From Polaribacter sp. (GTDB lineage: Bacteria > Bacteroidota > Bacteroidia > Flavobacteriales > Flavobacteriaceae): a stretch of DNA of 64,000 nt. The stretch is taken from positions 62,001 through 126,000 of the forward strand of contig JAOLXX010000002.1 in the NCBI GenBank assembly GCA_028343155.1, written 5' to 3'. Positions 49,179-59,196 of this stretch are shown here, piece after piece. Numbering within the stretch: position 1 is the stretch's first letter; each line of letters begins with the position of its first letter. Below the pieces are notes generated by a model. That model made no database searches. It had not been told where the DNA came from and saw only the letters and a program-made list of their open reading frames with translations. A program made the position numbers and the translations under genes.

Positions 49179-50831
49179 TTGTTAACACAACTTTCTATCA
49201 ATAACTACGCTTTAATCAATCATTTATCTATTGATTTCTCTTCAGGATTGTCCATTATTACGGGGGAAACAGGAGCAGGGAAGTCTATACTTTTAGGTGC
49301 TTTGGGGTTGGTTTTAGGGAACAGAGCAGATTTATCTTCCTTAAAAGATACCTCCAATAAATGTGTTGTAGAAGCAAAAGTGGCAATTTCAAACTATCAA
49401 TTACAAGATTTTTTTAAGGAAGTTGATTTAGATTACGAAGCAGAAACTATTATTAGAAGAGAGATTTTACCCTCAGGAAAATCAAGAGCTTTTGTAAATG
49501 ATACGCCCGTTACACTCACTGTTTTAAATGAATTGAGAGCGAAATTGATTGATGTGCATTCGCAACACCAAACCATACAGCTGTCTGATACGAATTTTCA
49601 GTTTTCTATTATTGATGCCTTGGCAAAAAATAAAGAAAGAATTGAATCCTACAAAAGAGGTTACAGTCAGCTAAATAATTTAAAAAAAGAGCATGCCCAA
49701 TTAGAAGCAAAACAGCTTGAGGCAAATCAACAATATGATTATAATTTGCACCTGTTTAAAGAACTAGAAGCTGCAAATATTCAAGTTGATGAACAACAAA
49801 TTTTAGAAGAAAAATTAGAGATATTAAATAACATAGAAGAAATAAAAAGTAATTTATCTGAGGCCATCGGAATTACAAATACGGAGGAAATTGGAATCCA
49901 AAGTTTACTAAGTACTCTAGAAAATAGACTCACAAAAATTGCCTCTTTCTCAAGAGAATATCAAGAAATTTCCGAAAGAATTACTTCTGTAAAAATTGAA
50001 ATTGATGATATTGTTGCTGAATTAGAAACGGCCAATGAACTCGTAGATTTCAATCCAAATGAAGCAGAAGAAATTAATGATCGATTGCAATTGTTGTATA
50101 ATTTACAACAGAAACATCAAGCACATTCTAATCAAGAGCTCATCAAAATTTTTGAAGAACTCTCAAACAAAGTAGCGCAAGTAGCAACTGCAGACGAACT
50201 AATCGAACAAAAACAAAACGAAATAATTTTAGTGATAGAGAAATTAGATAAAGTTGCCAGCTTAATTTCTAGCGCACGAAATCATGCCACACCAAAATTA
50301 ACCAAAGAGTTACAAGTTTTATTAATGGATTTAGGAATGGAAAACGCCCGTTTCTCCATCAATATAACCCCAACAGATACGTATCATTCCAATGGGAAAG
50401 ATGCATTAGAATTCCTGTTTTCAGCAAATAAAGGAGGAAACTTTGGAGCGTTAAAGAAAGTAGCTTCTGGTGGAGAATTATCAAGAATTATGTTGACTGT
50501 TAAAAAAGTATTATCAGCAAATACACAATTACCCACCATCATTTTTGATGAAATTGATACAGGAGTTTCTGGAGAAGTATCCAATAAGATAGCTGCTATT
50601 ATGCAGCAAATGAGTAACGATTTGCAAGTAATTGCAATTACACATTTACCACAAATTGCAGCAAAAGGAAGCCATCATTACAAAGTGTATAAAGAAGAAA
50701 TAAACGGAGTTACTACGACCAACTTGAAGCAATTATCAACAGACGAAAGGATTATTGAAATTGCAGAAATGTTAAGTGGAAAAGACATCTCTGAAACAGC
50801 ACTTACGCATGCAAAAGAATTGTTGCGTTAG
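49179..50831 (+). CDS. recN: DNA repair protein RecN
   Basis: LTQLSINNYALINHLSIDFSSGLSIITGETGAGKSILLGALGLVLG; IIFDEIDTGVSGEVSNKIA; TTG start. Confidence 0.96.
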   Translation: MLTQLSINNYALINHLSIDFSSGLSIITGETGAGKSILLGALGLVLGNRADLSSLKDTSNKCVVEAKVAISNYQLQDFFKEVDLDYEAETIIRREILPSGKSRAFVNDTPVTLTVLNELRAKLIDVHSQHQTIQLSDTNFQFSIIDALAKNKERIESYKRGYSQLNNLKKEHAQLEAKQLEANQQYDYNLHLFKELEAANIQVDEQQILEEKLEILNNIEEIKSNLSEAIGITNTEEIGIQSLLSTLENRLTKIASFSREYQEISERITSVKIEIDDIVAELETANELVDFNPNEAEEINDRLQLLYNLQQKHQAHSNQELIKIFEELSNKVAQVATADELIEQKQNEIILVIEKLDKVASLISSARNHATPKLTKELQVLLMDLGMENARFSINITPTDTYHSNGKDALEFLFSANKGGNFGALKKVASGGELSRIMLTVKKVLSANTQLPTIIFDEIDTGVSGEVSNKIAAIMQQMSNDLQVIAITHLPQIAAKGSHHYKVYKEEINGVTTTNLKQLSTDERIIEIAEMLSGKDISETALTHAKELLR

Positions 50832-50881
50832 TTTTAAAAACAAGAAGTAAGTTCCAACAACCAAACAACCAATCTACGACT

Positions 50882-51688
50882 ATGTACAATTTATTAAAAG
50901 GAAAAAAAGGAATTATTTTTGGCGCTTTAAACCAACATTCAATTGCTTGGAAAACGGCCCAAAGAGCACATGAAGAAGGTGCAGAATTTGTGTTAACAAA
51001 TGCACCGGCTGCAATGAGAATGGGAGAATTAGATGTTTTGGCAAAAAAAACAGGTTCACAAATTATTGCTGCAGATGCAACTTCTATCGATGATTTAGAA
51101 AACTTAGTAGAAAAATCTATGGAGATTCTGGGTGGTAAAATCGACTTTGTTTTACATTCAATAGGCATGTCAGTAAATGTTAGAAAAGGGAAGTCTTATA
51201 CAGATCCAAACTATGACTTTACCACAAAAGGCTGGGATGTTTCTGCTGTTTCTTTTCATAAACTATTAAATGTTCTATACAAAAAAGAAGCCATGAATCC
51301 ATGGGGATCTATCGTTGCCCTGACTTATATGGCCGCACAGAGATCCTTCCCCGATTATAATGATATGGCAGATAATAAAGCTTATTTAGAGTCTATTGCT
51401 AGAAGTTTTGGCTATTTTTTTGGTAGAGATCATAAAGTACGAGTCAATACAATTTCCCAATCACCAACGCCAACAACAGCTGGAACAGGTGTAAAAGGAT
51501 TCGATGGTTTTATCACTTATTCAGAGAAAATGAGTCCACTTGGAAATGCAACGGCATTAGAGTGTGCAGATTATACGATTTCTATGTTTTCGGATTTGAC
51601 CAAGAAAGTAACCTTACAGAATTTATTTCATGATGGCGGATTCTCCAATATGGGGGTAAGTGATGCAGTTATGGAGCGGTTCGAATAA
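50882..51688 (+). CDS. fabI: enoyl-ACP reductase (NADH), FabI type
   Basis: LKGKKGIIFGALNQHSIAWKTAQRAHEEGA; NTISQSPTPTTAGTGVKGFDGF; LFHDGGFSNMGVS. Confidence 0.93.
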   Translation: MYNLLKGKKGIIFGALNQHSIAWKTAQRAHEEGAEFVLTNAPAAMRMGELDVLAKKTGSQIIAADATSIDDLENLVEKSMEILGGKIDFVLHSIGMSVNVRKGKSYTDPNYDFTTKGWDVSAVSFHKLLNVLYKKEAMNPWGSIVALTYMAAQRSFPDYNDMADNKAYLESIARSFGYFFGRDHKVRVNTISQSPTPTTAGTGVKGFDGFITYSEKMSPLGNATALECADYTISMFSDLTKKVTLQNLFHDGGFSNMGVSDAVMERFE

Positions 51689-51917
51689 TTTTTTTTGAAG
51701 CTTATCCTGCTTTTGCTACTCGCTTTCCGCTCAAAAACGGGAGAGTTAAAACAGACCGCTCAATCAGGGCTAAACTTGTTTGCCAACTTTCAGGATACAA
51801 AAAAATAAAAAGCATTTTTAAAGAGGACAGTTTTTAGAAATAAAATCTTTCAACTTTTTTAATTTTTCTACATTTACAATATCGTTTAAATCTACTTAAT
51901 TTTGAAACGCTCAAACT

Positions 51918-52877
51918 TTGAAACTTAAATTTTCTTTAATAATCCCTGTCTACAATCGTCCAAACGAAATTGACGAACTATTAGAAAGTCTTACAAAACA
52001 AGATTTCTCTGATGATTATGAGGTGCTGATTATTGAAGATGGTTCTACCGAGAAAAGTGATGTCATTGTTAAAAAATATAAAAGTAAGCTTACTTTAAAA
52101 TATTTTTTTCAAGAAAACAGTGGTGCAGGAGCAAGCCGAAATTTTGGAATGCAAAATGCATCTGGCACTTATTTTATTATTTTAGATTCAGATGTTTTGC
52201 TTCCAACTCAATATTTATCTGAAGTGAAAAAAAGTTTAGTAACTCATTTTACAGACGCTTTTGGAGGGCCTGATGCAGGGCATAAAAGTTTTACTTCGCT
52301 TCAAAAAGCAATTAATTATTCTATGACTTCCATGTTAACTACTGGCGGAATTCGTGGAATAAAAAAAGGTTTGGGGAAGTTTCAACCAAGAAGTTTCAAT
52401 TTTGGGATGTCGCAGAGAGCTTTTAATAAAACAAAAGGTTTTTCTAAAATGAAAAACGGAGAAGATATCGACTTAACGTTTCGTTTGTGGGAAAATGATT
52501 TTGAAACACAATTGATTGAAGAAGCATTTGTCTACCATAAAAGGAGAAGTTCTGCTCAACAATTTTTTAAACAAACATTCGGTTTTGGAAGGGCAAGACC
52601 AATTTTGAATAAAAAATATCCGCAAACAGCAAAACTAACCTATTGGTTTCCTTCTTTGTTCATTATAGGAATTGATGTCAGTATCATTTTAATGATTTTT
52701 GGTTATGATCAGTTATTATATTTCTACGGATACTATTTCTTGTTAATCTTCTTAGATTCTTTATTTAAAAATAAAAATTTATATGTTGCATTTTTAAGTA
52801 TGTTTACTTCTTTAACTCAATTTTTAGGCTATGGGTTGGGATTTTTAGAATCGAAGTTATATCCAAAGAAAAAATAG
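51918..52877 (+). CDS. family 2 glycosyltransferase
   Basis: FSLIIPVYNRPNEIDELLESLTKQDFSDDYEVLIIEDGSTE; SGAGASRNFGMQNASGTYFIILDSDVLLP; TTG start. Confidence 0.9.
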   Translation: MKLKFSLIIPVYNRPNEIDELLESLTKQDFSDDYEVLIIEDGSTEKSDVIVKKYKSKLTLKYFFQENSGAGASRNFGMQNASGTYFIILDSDVLLPTQYLSEVKKSLVTHFTDAFGGPDAGHKSFTSLQKAINYSMTSMLTTGGIRGIKKGLGKFQPRSFNFGMSQRAFNKTKGFSKMKNGEDIDLTFRLWENDFETQLIEEAFVYHKRRSSAQQFFKQTFGFGRARPILNKKYPQTAKLTYWFPSLFIIGIDVSIILMIFGYDQLLYFYGYYFLLIFLDSLFKNKNLYVAFLSMFTSLTQFLGYGLGFLESKLYPKKK

Positions 52878-52945
52878 GGTCTACAGTACCTCATAAGTTT
52901 TTTAAATCTTGTGATGTCTGAAATTTATAGGAACAAAGTTTTTTA

Positions 52946-53725
52946 TTATTTAAAAAACGCTTTAGATTCCTCCCAATACACATCCATTTCAGTCAAAGAC
53001 ATGTCAGAGAGTTCTTTGCCTTCTTTTTTAGCCGCTTTTTCTAGATACTGAAAACGATTGATAAATTTTTTGTTTGTTTTTTCTAAAGCATTTTCAGGGT
53101 TAACTCCAATAAAACGTGCGTAATTTATCATAGAAAATAATACGTCTCCAAATTCTTTTTCTGTATTCTCTTTGTTACCTGCTTTTATTTCTTCGTTTAA
53201 CTCTGTCAGTTCTTCTTGTACTTTTTCCCACACTTGTTCGGGTTTTTCCCAGTCAAAACCAACTCCTGCAACTTTTTCTTGAATTCTAGCCGCTTTTACA
53301 ACTGCAGGTAAACTTTTTGGGACACCTTCTAAAACAGAAGTACTACCTTCATTTAATTTTAGTTGCTCCCAATTACGTTTTACCTCTTCTTCATTTTTAA
53401 CAATTACATCACCATAAATATGAGGATGTCGGTGTATTAATTTGTCAGAAATAGCGGTGGCAACATCACCAATGTCAAACGCCTCTTTTTCGCTACCAAT
53501 TTTTGCATAAAATACGATGTGTAAGAGTACATCGCCCAATTCCTTTTTAATTTCTGGTAAATCATTATCTAAAATAGCATCGCCTAGCTCATAAGTTTCT
53601 TCAATAGTAAGATTACGTAAACTTTCTAAGGTTTGTTTTTTATCCCAAGGGCACTTCTCTCGAAGGTCGTCCATGATATCTAACAAACGGTTAAATGCTT
53701 TTAATTGCTCTTTTCTAGAATTCAT
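52946..53725 (-). CDS. mazG: nucleoside triphosphate pyrophosphohydrolase
   Basis: DIMDDLREKCPWDKKQTLESLRNLTIEETYELGDAI; duplicated MazG domain EFGDVLFSMINYAR. Confidence 0.95.
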   Translation of the reverse strand: MNSRKEQLKAFNRLLDIMDDLREKCPWDKKQTLESLRNLTIEETYELGDAILDNDLPEIKKELGDVLLHIVFYAKIGSEKEAFDIGDVATAISDKLIHRHPHIYGDVIVKNEEEVKRNWEQLKLNEGSTSVLEGVPKSLPAVVKAARIQEKVAGVGFDWEKPEQVWEKVQEELTELNEEIKAGNKENTEKEFGDVLFSMINYARFIGVNPENALEKTNKKFINRFQYLEKAAKKEGKELSDMSLTEMDVYWEESKAFFK

Positions 53726-53812
53726 TTATGAGTTTCTAAGTTGTAAAATTAAAACGTGATACTTAAAATTGAAAGCTAAGACACTAAACTGCTTCTAATT
53801 AGAAAAATCTAT

Positions 53813-54232
53813 TTACTCTTTTACACTTTCTTTAGAAACTTCTTCCACTTTTGAAAAATCCATTCCTGCCTTTACCAATATATTAAACCATTGAATTACT
53901 TTTTTAATGTTTGATGCGTAGACTCTTTCTTCATCATAGTTTGGTAATACTTCAGTAAAAAAAGCAGTTAATTGTTTGCTATTTTCTTTGTGAGAAATTG
54001 CTTCTTTACCTGCTGTTTTTTCAAACATAGATGTAAAGATATCTAGCAAAGGCACATCTTCTTCGTAGGAGTAGATTGCAATATTTTCTAAAAGACTTAC
54101 GTTTTGAGTAGCATTAATTGCCAAACGTTTTTTTTCTATCAAAGACTCTGCAATTACTGCATTTTTTGATTGAGAGATTATCTGAAATAATCCTGGTCTA
54201 CCCGTTACTGATATAATTGTATTAAATTCCAT
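53813..54232 (-). CDS. DUF5606 family protein
   Basis: MEFNTIISVTGRPGLFQIISQSKNAVIAESLIEKKRLAI; start reassigned to the MEFNT methionine. Confidence 0.85.
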   Translation of the reverse strand: MEFNTIISVTGRPGLFQIISQSKNAVIAESLIEKKRLAINATQNVSLLENIAIYSYEEDVPLLDIFTSMFEKTAGKEAISHKENSKQLTAFFTEVLPNYDEERVYASNIKKVIQWFNILVKAGMDFSKVEEVSKESVKE

Positions 54233-54245
54233 TGTTTTTTTTTGA

Positions 54246-54836
54246 CTATTTACCTTTTTTAGCATTTGGGAAGCGCATTCGATACTCTGAATTAATTTTC
54301 CCTTTAGAAATATTATCTAATTTCTTTTTTATTAATCTTTTTTTTAAGGAAGAAAGTTTATCTGTAAATAAAATTCCATCGATATGGTCATACTCATGCT
54401 GAAAAACTCTTGCAGCTAAGCCATTTAAAGTTTCTGTATGCGTTTTAAAATCTTCATCTTGGTATTCAATCGTGATTTCTGGCTGACGATAAACATCTTC
54501 TCTTACATCAGGAATACTCAAACACCCTTCATTAAACACCCATTCTTCTCCATCTTCTTTCAGGATTTTCGCATTTATAAATACTTTATTAAAATTTTTC
54601 AAAGCGGCTCTATCTTTATCAGACAATTCTTCATCTTCAGCAAAAGGAGAAGCATCAATTAGGAATAGGCGAATTGCTTTACCTATTTGAGGTGCTGCTA
54701 AGCCGACACCAGAAGCATTGTACATGGTTTCTTTCATGTTAGCAATCAGTGTTTTTAACTCAGGATAATCCGCATTTATTTCTACAGCAACTTTTCGTAA
54801 AACTGGATCTCCGTAGGCAACTATTGGTAAAATCAT
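54246..54836 (-). CDS. def: peptide deformylase
   Basis: GVGLAAPQIG, EGCLSIP, QHEYDHIDGILF motifs. Confidence 0.97.
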   Translation of the reverse strand: MILPIVAYGDPVLRKVAVEINADYPELKTLIANMKETMYNASGVGLAAPQIGKAIRLFLIDASPFAEDEELSDKDRAALKNFNKVFINAKILKEDGEEWVFNEGCLSIPDVREDVYRQPEITIEYQDEDFKTHTETLNGLAARVFQHEYDHIDGILFTDKLSSLKKRLIKKKLDNISKGKINSEYRMRFPNAKKGK

Positions 54837-54887
54837 TTCTTTATTTTTAATGTTTGCAAAAATACAAATATTGAGAGCTCAATAAAA

Positions 54888-55298
54888 CTATTTATTATAT
54901 AAATATGATTGTAAAATAATGGTCGCACTAATTTCATCAACCATTGCCTTGTTTCTGCGTTGTTTCTTATTCATTCCACTGTCAATCATTGTTTGAAATG
55001 CCATTTTAGATGTAAAGCGTTCATCAATTCTTAAAAAAGGGATTTGAGGAATTTTATTTTCAAGTTTTTTTAAAAAAGGTACTATCAAAGCTTCGCTTTC
55101 ACTATCAGTGTTGTTCATTTGTTTTGGTTTCCCAACTAAGAAAAGTGCGACCTTGTTTTTAGAGATGTATGCTGTTAAAAAAGAAATTAATTCCTCCGTA
55201 TTTACAGTTGTTAAACCGGATGCAATTATTTGCAACTCATCTGTAACGGCAATTCCCGTTCTTTTTTTTCCAAAATCTATTGCTAAAATTCTAGCCAT
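54888..55298 (-). CDS. ruvX: Holliday junction resolvase-like RuvX (YqgF)
   Basis: RILAIDFGKKRTGIAVTDELQIIASGL; RIDERFTSKMA; KAMVDEISATIILQSYL. Confidence 0.94.
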   Translation of the reverse strand: MARILAIDFGKKRTGIAVTDELQIIASGLTTVNTEELISFLTAYISKNKVALFLVGKPKQMNNTDSESEALIVPFLKKLENKIPQIPFLRIDERFTSKMAFQTMIDSGMNKKQRRNKAMVDEISATIILQSYLYNK

Positions 55299-55419
55299 CT
55301 AAAATTGTTTTTACAAAAATACGTTTTTTAAACAAATCAGAAATATCTATTAAAAAAAGGTATCTTAGCTTTTCTGTTTTTGTAGATAGATTTATATTTG
55401 CGTAAATTAATTTATTAGT

Positions 55420-56235
55420 ATGAAAGATATTAGAAAAATTATAGAATCAGCTTGGGAAAATCGTGAGTTATTAAAAGAACAAAAAACGATTGATACTATT
55501 CGAAAAGTAATTGATTTATTGGATAAAGGAGAATTACGAGTTGCAGAGCCTGTAAATGATGGTTGGCAAGTGAATGAGTGGGTTAAAAAAGCAGTTGTTT
55601 TATATTTCCCAATTCAAAAAATGGAAACTTTAGAAGCTGGTATTTTCGAATATCACGATAAAATGCCTCTAAAAACAGATTATGAAGCTAGAGGAGTTCG
55701 TGTAGTTCCTGGTGCATCTGCAAGACAAGGTTCTTACCTTTCCCCTGGAACCATTTTAATGCCATGTTATGTAAATATTGGTGCTTATGTAGATGAAGGA
55801 ACAATGGTTGATACTTGGGCTACAGTAGGTTCTTGTGCACAAATTGGTAAAAATGTTCACCTTTCTGGAGGAGTAGGAATTGGTGGTGTTTTAGAACCAT
55901 TACAAGCAGCACCTGTTATTATTGAAGACGGTGTTTTTGTGGGGTCTAGATGTATTGTTGTAGAAGGAGTAAGAGTAGAAAAGGAAGCAGTTTTAGGTGC
56001 AAATGTTGTTTTGACAATGAGTACTAAAATTATAGATGTTACGGGGAATGAACCTGTTGAAATGAAAGGGGTAGTCCCAGCAAGATCGGTTGTAATTCCA
56101 GGAAGCTATACAAAGAAATTTGCCGCTGGAGTGTTCAATGTGCCTTGTGCATTGATTATTGGAAAAAGAAAAGAAAGTACTAATAAGAAAACATCCTTAA
56201 ACGATGCTTTACGTGAATATGATGTAGCTGTTTAA
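55420..56235 (+). CDS. dapD: 2,3,4,5-tetrahydropyridine-2,6-dicarboxylate N-succinyltransferase
   Basis: Left-handed beta helix; RVVPGASARQGSYLSPGTILMPCYVNIGAYVDEGTMVDTWATVGSCAQIG. Confidence 0.96.
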   Translation: MKDIRKIIESAWENRELLKEQKTIDTIRKVIDLLDKGELRVAEPVNDGWQVNEWVKKAVVLYFPIQKMETLEAGIFEYHDKMPLKTDYEARGVRVVPGASARQGSYLSPGTILMPCYVNIGAYVDEGTMVDTWATVGSCAQIGKNVHLSGGVGIGGVLEPLQAAPVIIEDGVFVGSRCIVVEGVRVEKEAVLGANVVLTMSTKIIDVTGNEPVEMKGVVPARSVVIPGSYTKKFAAGVFNVPCALIIGKRKESTNKKTSLNDALREYDVAV

Positions 56236-56248
56236 GATTAGTTATATT

Positions 56249-56293
56249 TATTCTAATAAAACGCACAATTATATTGTGCGTTTTATTAGAATA
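56249..56293 (+). terminator. long-stem hairpin terminator after dapD
   Basis: 21-bp perfect arms 56249-56269 / 56273-56293 (TATTCTAATAAAACGCACAAT / ATTGTGCGTTTTATTAGAATA) with 3-nt loop. Confidence 0.75.
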
Positions 56294-56310
56294 TTATTAA
56301 AAAAATAGCA

Positions 56311-57075
56311 TTGAATAAAATAACAGCAATTATACCTACTTTTAATGAGGAAGTAAATATCGAAGCAGCATTAGAATCAGTATCTTTTGCTGATGAAATT
56401 TTGGTGATAGATTCTTATAGTATAGATAATACTGTTGATATTATTGAAAAAAAATACCCTCAAGTAAAATTAATGCAACGTTTGTTTGATGATTTTTCTA
56501 ATCAAAAAAACTATGCTATTGATAAAGCTTCTAATGATTGGATTTTTTTATTAGATGCTGACGAAAGATTAACTCACAATTTAAAAGATGAGATAAAAAG
56601 TAAGCTCGTAAATACTTTTTCTAATGATAATATTGGTTATTCCTTTAATAGAGATTTTTTCTTTATGGATAAGCATATTAAGTTTGGGGGCTATAGTAAT
56701 AATAAGGTTATCCGATTATTTAATAGACAATTTTGTAAGTATAATGGTAATCTAGTACATGAGAAAATTATAGCAAAAGGAAATATTGGACAGATTAAAG
56801 AGCCTATTAAACACTATTCATATAAGAGTTTTAGTGAGCACTTAATAAAAGTTCAGAGGTATAAAGAACTCCAAGCTAAGGAGCTTTTTATAAAAGGAGA
56901 AAAATCTTCTATATTTAAAATTTTAATAAAACCAAAGACTAGATTTTTAAGTCATTATTTTTTTAAACTAGGGTTTCTAGATGGTTTTCATGGATTTGTA
57001 ATAGCGGGGATTCAAGCTTATGGTATTTTTATCAAGTACGTAAGTTTAAGACTATTAAATCAAAATAAGAAATAA
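56311..57075 (+). CDS. family 2 glycosyltransferase (WaaE/KdtX-like)
   Basis: ITAIIPTFNEEVNIEAALESVSFADEILVIDSYSIDNTVDI; DWIFLLDADERLT; TTG start. Confidence 0.88.
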   Translation: MNKITAIIPTFNEEVNIEAALESVSFADEILVIDSYSIDNTVDIIEKKYPQVKLMQRLFDDFSNQKNYAIDKASNDWIFLLDADERLTHNLKDEIKSKLVNTFSNDNIGYSFNRDFFFMDKHIKFGGYSNNKVIRLFNRQFCKYNGNLVHEKIIAKGNIGQIKEPIKHYSYKSFSEHLIKVQRYKELQAKELFIKGEKSSIFKILIKPKTRFLSHYFFKLGFLDGFHGFVIAGIQAYGIFIKYVSLRLLNQNKK

Positions 57076-57095
57076 ATTTAATTATTGATTAGGAA

Positions 57096-57908
57096 TTAAT
57101 TTTTGATAATTCCAAAATCAGTATATTTTAACTTTAAATCACGAGTGTTTTTTCTAATCTCATTATTTATTGCCCAACTTTTTTCATTAGCGTAACCACG
57201 AGGATGATCTAAGTGAATTACGATAGCACTGAAACGAATCTGTTTAGATTTTATACCTAAATTAACTAATCTCTCACCTAATTCTCTGTCTTGGCCACCA
57301 TATTGCATGCGCTCATCAAAACCATTGATAGCCAAAATATCTATTTTCCAACCAGAAGCATTATGACCATTCCATGTTGGTTTAGTTGGTGTAAAAAAGT
57401 TTAGGAGTTTAGCCTTTGTTCCAAAAGCTTTTAATTTATTATTTTTAAAAGATTTTTTTAGTCCGTTTTTTAGTAACCAATTAATAGAAAAACAATTGTT
57501 TTTTTCAATATCATCTTTGGTTATTAATTTAGAAATATTCATTGGTAACATAAAATATCCTCCGGATAAAAAATAACCTTCTTCTTTATTATTATTATGT
57601 ATTTCAACAAAGTCTTTTCGAGGAATACAATCTCCGTCAGACATAATAATATATGGTGCTTTACAAGCATTAATAGCTTTGTTTAAGATTTGAGATTTTT
57701 GGAAACCATTATCTTCATGCCAAACATGATTAATAGTGTATTTTACTTCTTTTTTTAACTTTTTAATTTCAACTCTTGTATCTTCTTTAGATCCATCATC
57801 GGCAATAACAATTTCAAAGTTTAAGAAAGTTTGTTGGTTGTATCCACATAAAACTTTTTTTAACCATTCAATAGAATTGTAAGTGCTAATAATTATAGAT
57901 ATTTCCAT
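57096..57908 (-). CDS. family 2 glycosyltransferase
   Basis: MEISIIISTYNSIEWLKKVLCGYNQQTFLNFEIVIADDGS; IIMSDGDCIPRKDFVEIH; GHNASGWKIDILAINGFDERMQYGGQDRELGERLVNLGI. Confidence 0.88.
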   Translation of the reverse strand: MEISIIISTYNSIEWLKKVLCGYNQQTFLNFEIVIADDGSKEDTRVEIKKLKKEVKYTINHVWHEDNGFQKSQILNKAINACKAPYIIMSDGDCIPRKDFVEIHNNNKEEGYFLSGGYFMLPMNISKLITKDDIEKNNCFSINWLLKNGLKKSFKNNKLKAFGTKAKLLNFFTPTKPTWNGHNASGWKIDILAINGFDERMQYGGQDRELGERLVNLGIKSKQIRFSAIVIHLDHPRGYANEKSWAINNEIRKNTRDLKLKYTDFGIIKN

Positions 57909-58080
57909 TTAATTTTTACTATTTAGATAGACAAATGTACATCCTTTATTTAAAAAGATTAAATCAGTTATTAGAAAAGTATATAAAATATTAAAGATGA
58001 TTGATTATTTAAAGATTGAAATATCTTTATTTAGTTATTTTTGCAAAAGGTTATTATAATTTATTTGTAAACATATATAT

Positions 58081-59115
58081 ATGAAAATCTTATTTACAGG
58101 AAAAGATGATTTTAATTACAATAGAGTAAGGGTGTTACTTGCTGGGTTAAAAGAGAGAAGTGATGTGGAGGTTGAGTTTTTTCCGATAACAAAAAGAAAA
58201 AATTTTGATAAAAAAAAATTCATAGAGTTACAAAAAGAGGTAGATTTTATTTACATACCCCCTTTTAGGCATCATGACGTAAAGTTTATTAAGAAATTAA
58301 GTACTAAACCTGTTGTTTTTGATCCTTTAATTTCGAAATATTCTACAAAGGTTATTGATTATGGTCATTTTTGGAAAGCTCCTATAAAATATTTATTAGA
58401 TAAAGTAGCTTTCTCTAACAGTGATTATTTAATAGCAGACACATTAGAACATAAAAAATATTTTGCAAAAAAGTTTAAAATAAACTCTAATAAAATAGGA
58501 GTTGTCCCTGTTGGTGTTGATACTTCACTTTTTTATCCAACCTCAAAAAATAAAAAAAACTTATTTAAAGTTGGTTTTTACGGTTCGCTAATTCCTTTAC
58601 AAGGAGTAAAAACTATTTTAAAAACAGCTCGGTTACTTAAGGATAATAAAGATATAGAATTTGATATTATTGGTAAAGGTCGCCAATATAAAGAGGTGAA
58701 AGAATATGTAGAAAAACATCATTTATTTAATGTAAATTTATTAGGATGGGTTAATTATGATAAGCTTAATGAATTTATAAATGAGTTTGATATTTGTTTA
58801 GGTATTTTTGGAGAATCATTAAAGGCAGATTCAGTGATACCCAATAAAGTTTTTCATTATGTAGCCTTAAGTAAATGCGTAATTTCAAAAGACACTCCAG
58901 CTATTCGTGAATTGTTTACGCCTAGAAAAAACATTATTTTAACTCCTAATAAGCCAGAAGAAATAGCTAAGCAAATTTTGGAGATGAAAAATGATGTAAA
59001 TTTAAGAGACACAATAGGGAGTAATGCTAAAGAGTTTGTAACGGAAAATTATAATCATGTTCAAATTGCTAGTATTTTTATTAATTTATTAAAAAAATAT
59101 TCTTTAAATAATTAA
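58081..59115 (+). CDS. group 1 (GT4-like) glycosyltransferase
   Basis: KIGVVPVGVDTSLFYPT; FKVGFYGSLIPLQGVKTILKTARLLKDN; VFHYVALSKCVISKDTPAIRELF. Confidence 0.85.
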   Translation: MKILFTGKDDFNYNRVRVLLAGLKERSDVEVEFFPITKRKNFDKKKFIELQKEVDFIYIPPFRHHDVKFIKKLSTKPVVFDPLISKYSTKVIDYGHFWKAPIKYLLDKVAFSNSDYLIADTLEHKKYFAKKFKINSNKIGVVPVGVDTSLFYPTSKNKKNLFKVGFYGSLIPLQGVKTILKTARLLKDNKDIEFDIIGKGRQYKEVKEYVEKHHLFNVNLLGWVNYDKLNEFINEFDICLGIFGESLKADSVIPNKVFHYVALSKCVISKDTPAIRELFTPRKNIILTPNKPEEIAKQILEMKNDVNLRDTIGSNAKEFVTENYNHVQIASIFINLLKKYSLNN

Positions 59116-59196
59116 AAAAAATCTATTCTTAATATTAATTTAGTGTGAAATTAGATTTATTCTTTTGGTAGGTATTTATATTTAAAATTATAATTT

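Noticed and set aside
45744-50831. bamD-rpoZ-coaBC-porD-recN cluster as an unusual island
   Set aside because: This is, to my knowledge, a conserved Bacteroidetes core arrangement, so it is ordinary.
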